64,000 bases of DNA, taken from positions 1-64,000 of the forward strand of contig CALHWB010000019.1 of NCBI GenBank assembly GCA_938036835.1, given 5' to 3'. The position numbers were made by a program, and so were the translations under genes. The notes beneath the pieces are model-generated. The model searched no databases. It was not told where the DNA came from and saw only the letters and a list, made by a program, of their open reading frames with translations. This stretch comes from an uncultured Propionibacterium sp. (lineage in GTDB: Bacteria; Actinomycetota; Actinomycetes; Propionibacteriales; Propionibacteriaceae). Shown one piece after another: positions 61,847-64,000 of this stretch. How positions within the stretch are numbered: the stretch's first letter is position 1; the number at the start of each line of letters is the position of its first letter.

Positions 61847-62954
61847 CAGATGCCGCCTGAAGCTTCGGGCCAGGCTGACCCTCAGCTATGCGGGCCTGGT
61901 CATCGGCTCCGGGTTGGTGATGATCGGACTGGTTTATCTTTACCTGCGGCTGAACCCTAAACAGTTGGAGTTGCGTCTGCCGCAGCCGGCCGGTGACAGC
62001 GGCGCGGAAGCCGTACTGGAACTACAGTCCGGTGTGCTGCTGGAATTCCTCGATGCCTTGTTGATCATCTCACTGGTTGTCCTCGGCATTCTCGGTCTGG
62101 TTTCGGGCCTGGTCGGCTGGCTGTTGGCCGGACGCATCCTGGTCCCGTTGAAGGCGATGTCCGCGGCCGCCAGCCGGGCGGCCGCGGGGGATCTCAAGCA
62201 TCCGCTGGCATTGCAGGGACCTCGCGATGAGGTCCAGGAACTGGCCGACACCTTTGACCGGATGCTGGCCTCGCTGGCCAACTCCCTGGATACCCACCGG
62301 CGGTTCGCCGCGAATGCGTCCCACGAACTGCGTACCCCGCTGGCCACCACGCAGACGATGATCGATGTCGCACTGGCCGACCCCGACGCCACGGCAAAGG
62401 AGCTTCGGGAACTGGCCATTCGAATCCGGGAAACCAACAGTGCCAATGCCGAGACCATCGATGCGCTGCTGGATCTGGCGCACGCTCAATCGGGCAATCT
62501 GATCCGCGAGCCGGTTGACCTGGCAACCCTCACCGGTCAGGTACTCGCCGATCAGGCAGCCCGGACGACGGGCTGGCAGATCGAATCGGAGCTCACCCAG
62601 GCCGAGGTCACCGGAGACCCGGTGCTGTTGCGGCAGTTGCTGTCGAACTTGATACGCAACGCCTTGGTGCACGGCTCCGCCGCGCGACCCATCCGGGTTC
62701 TCGTGTGCCGGATCGATGGGGCAGCCATGCTGCGGGTCAGCAATCACGGGGAGGTGATCGCGCCCGACCAGGTGGCGATGTTGTGCGAACCCTTCGTCCG
62801 GGGACACGGTCGCACGGTCACCAGGGGCAGGGGGCACGGGCTGGGATTGGCCATCGTCGCGGCGATCGTCACCGCTCATGCCGGGGAATTGGACCTAGTG
62901 GCCAACCCGGAAGGCGGTTTGACGGTCACCGTCACGCTGCCTGTGACCGGTTGA
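61827..62954 (+). CDS. Sensor histidine kinase
   Basis: 375 residues. Two membrane helices (about 18-38 and 70-100) flank a short extracytoplasmic loop of only ~35 residues (LNPKQLELRLPQPAGDSG), so sensing may involve the membrane itself. HAMP-like stretch (PLKAMSAAASRAAAGDLKHPL), HisKA domain with His166 in ASHELRTPLA and ATPase domain with N box LLSNLIRNALVHG and G boxes RGHGLGLAI. Small-loop sensors of this kind often monitor antimicrobial or envelope stress. Confidence 0.93.
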   Translation: MIPVVVSRCRLKLRARLTLSYAGLVIGSGLVMIGLVYLYLRLNPKQLELRLPQPAGDSGAEAVLELQSGVLLEFLDALLIISLVVLGILGLVSGLVGWLLAGRILVPLKAMSAAASRAAAGDLKHPLALQGPRDEVQELADTFDRMLASLANSLDTHRRFAANASHELRTPLATTQTMIDVALADPDATAKELRELAIRIRETNSANAETIDALLDLAHAQSGNLIREPVDLATLTGQVLADQAARTTGWQIESELTQAEVTGDPVLLRQLLSNLIRNALVHGSAARPIRVLVCRIDGAAMLRVSNHGEVIAPDQVAMLCEPFVRGHGRTVTRGRGHGLGLAIVAAIVTAHAGELDLVANPEGGLTVTVTLPVTG

Positions 62955-63000
62955 GCCGTTCGGCGGCCAGTCGGATCCGGTCTGCTGGGACACTGGGTAG

Positions 63001-63492
63001 ATGCGAATTGTGGTGATCGTTGGGGCGAATACTCCGGCCGGCCGGGCAGCGCTGGAGTGTCTAGGCGGGCATCGGGCGGATTTCATCCTGGACGGCTTGG
63101 TGGACGAGGGCACCGACCCACGCTGGCTGGCCGAGCAGGTCGTCCGATTCACCCCTTTGCGATTGGGTATCACCGATGACTATGCGGTCAGTCCGGTGCT
63201 GGCCGAACGCGCCGAACTGACCCGGGATGCTGGCCTGGTCGATTGGGAATTGCCCGAGTTGATGGTGTGCTCAGGTTCCGGGGCGATCGCCGAGGTAGCC
63301 GGATTGCCCGCCGATATCGTGATCGTCTGCCTGCCCGGGATACCGGGACAGATCGCGGTGACCGCCGCGGCGCAGGCCGGTACCGGTCAGATCTGGTGGA
63401 GTTGCCCGGCCGGCAAGGAACTCCGGCTGCCCGATGGGGTGCGACAGGTGGCCGGTGGCGAACTACCCGGCCTACTACTGGCGGCGAGATAA
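63001..63492 (+). pseudogene. dxr: Vestigial 1-deoxy-xylulose-5-phosphate reductoisomerase (N-terminal domain only)
   Basis: 163 codons. VVIVGANTPAGRAALECL and WLAEQVVRFTPLRLGITDDYAVSPVL match the order of DxR blocks (GSTGSIG ... EFSPRYAVMDD), and AEVAGLPADIVIVCLPGIPGQIAVTAAAQAGTG fits the later NADPH-domain region with the usual NKES replaced by CPAGKE. The whole catalytic and C-terminal domains (about 230 residues, including the EHS metal site) are absent. GSTGSIG is GANTPAG here. The gene lies downstream of rlmN where dxr normally sits, so it is best read as a decayed or repurposed dxr. If functional, it would at most bind a nucleotide. Confidence 0.7.
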
Positions 63493-63767
63493 TCCGGGTC
63501 GTTGCGCCATCCCTGGTCGGCCGGCCGGCGGGCCAACCTGGAATCTGGTTCTGCCTGCCGGGCAATTTCGATCCGACTCCGGGCTGGCCTGTTTGCGTTC
63601 AAGTACGACTCGGGTCTGATCCCTTTTAGGGAATCGGCTGGTGAGGTTCGAATTGAAGAGAGCGTTCGGATCTGTGAACTGAGGTGCGCGCGGCCACCAG
63701 AAGTGGTAGACCTTCAAGTGCACCCGAATCGTGGCCGCTGTCCCCCGTACAGCAGGAGAAAAGCTTG
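63493..63767. other. Intergenic region before the lamin-tail gene
   Basis: 275 nt, lower in GC than its surroundings. It contains the palindrome TCCCT-TTT-AGGGA (63620-63632), a candidate operator or short hairpin. No ORF looks coding. rseP and ispG, which follow dxr elsewhere in actinobacteria, do not appear. Confidence 0.5.
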
Positions 63768-64000
63768 ATGTCGATCCAGACTCGCCGGCGCATCATCGCT
63801 CTGCTGATGCTACCCACCCTGGTAGCCGGACTCGTCTCAGGGACTCACCATGCGGTGGCCGATGAGAGCCATGTGGTGATAAACGAGGTCTACACTCGTG
63901 GCGGCTCGGCTAACCAGCCTTATCAGACCAAGTTCGTCGAGCTTTACAATGGTACCGGCGCACCGATCGACCTCGCCGGGCTGACACTTTCCTATGGCTC
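63768..64000 (+). CDS. Secreted lamin-tail-domain protein (partial, 3' end outside window)
   Basis: 77 codons visible. AGGAG lies 9 nt before the ATG. A Sec signal peptide (SIQTRRRIIALLMLPTLVAGLVSG, cleavage likely near HHAVA-DES) is followed by a lamin-tail-like domain start (VVINEVYTRGGSANQPYQTKFVELYN). Such domains occur in large extracellular nucleases and phosphoesterases of actinobacteria, but the catalytic part is beyond the window. Confidence 0.8.
   Translation, partial: MSIQTRRRIIALLMLPTLVAGLVSGTHHAVADESHVVINEVYTRGGSANQPYQTKFVELYNGTGAPIDLAGLTLSYG

Overview
The window is a GC-rich, gene-dense stretch of an actinomycete chromosome. Two housekeeping blocks identify it. The first is pepN / Rv2466c-like / tig-clpP1-clpP2-clpX / valS-folC-ndk, which matches the Rv2445c-Rv2467 neighbourhood of Mycobacterium tuberculosis. 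The second is xerC / M23 peptidase / rpsB-tsf-pyrH-frr-cdsA-rlmN(-dxr). A mabA-inhA-like fabG-fabI pair, mycothiol-type redox genes, WXG100/EspC-like secretion cargo and many promoter-proximal ATG/GTG starts without a Shine-Dalgarno agree with this. A cobalamin riboswitch and several gene contexts suggest a Propionibacteriaceae-like organism, but that is inference. There is no phage, IS element, CRISPR array or rRNA.

Layout. 1-1.2 kb: a type VII-associated pair on the minus strand, a glycine-rich repeat protein cut by the window start and an extended YbaB-like protein. 1.4-9.2 kb: pyrC, pepN, a DsbA-like nitroreductase relative, a NERD protein and ligA. 9.3-12.7 kb: tRNA-Pro, weak small ORFs, then (minus strand) a cobalamin riboswitch, a short leader ORF and an AspT/SucE-type exporter, then tRNA-Gly. 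13.2-20.1 kb: tig, two AI-2E-family membrane proteins, clpP1, clpP2, clpX. 20.4-22.1 kb: two YbaB-like proteins converging on a WXG-containing protein and an EspC-like protein. 22.3-36.7 kb: thrC, a GH13 amylase, valS, two DsbA-like proteins with a MauE-like protein, folC, an internally deleted ndk, a CPBP protease and a B12-binding radical SAM protein. 36.7-49.3 kb: MFS exporter, ABC-F ATPase, small HTH protein, SDRs including fabG-inhA, ABC ATPase, BASS-type transporter, TrmH methyltransferase, malic enzyme, def and xerC. 49.4-56.1 kb: double-M23 protein and the rpsB-rlmN block. 56.2-62.9 kb: a LOG protein, then a four-gene MacAB-like export operon divergent from a two-component system with paired inverted repeats between them. 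63.0-64.0 kb: a vestigial DXR-like gene and the start of a secreted lamin-tail-domain protein.

The most interesting signals are: (1) the B12 riboswitch whose downstream Shine-Dalgarno serves a 43-codon ORF overlapping an AspT-family exporter by ATGA, which suggests B12-controlled dicarboxylate export; (2) an ndk missing about 50 central residues but still in frame; (3) a truncated, motif-less dxr at the syntenic dxr position; (4) fifteen genes that look leaderless, with a TANNNT-type box 6-9 nt before the start codon; (5) type VII-like cargo and YbaB modules with no secretion machinery nearby.
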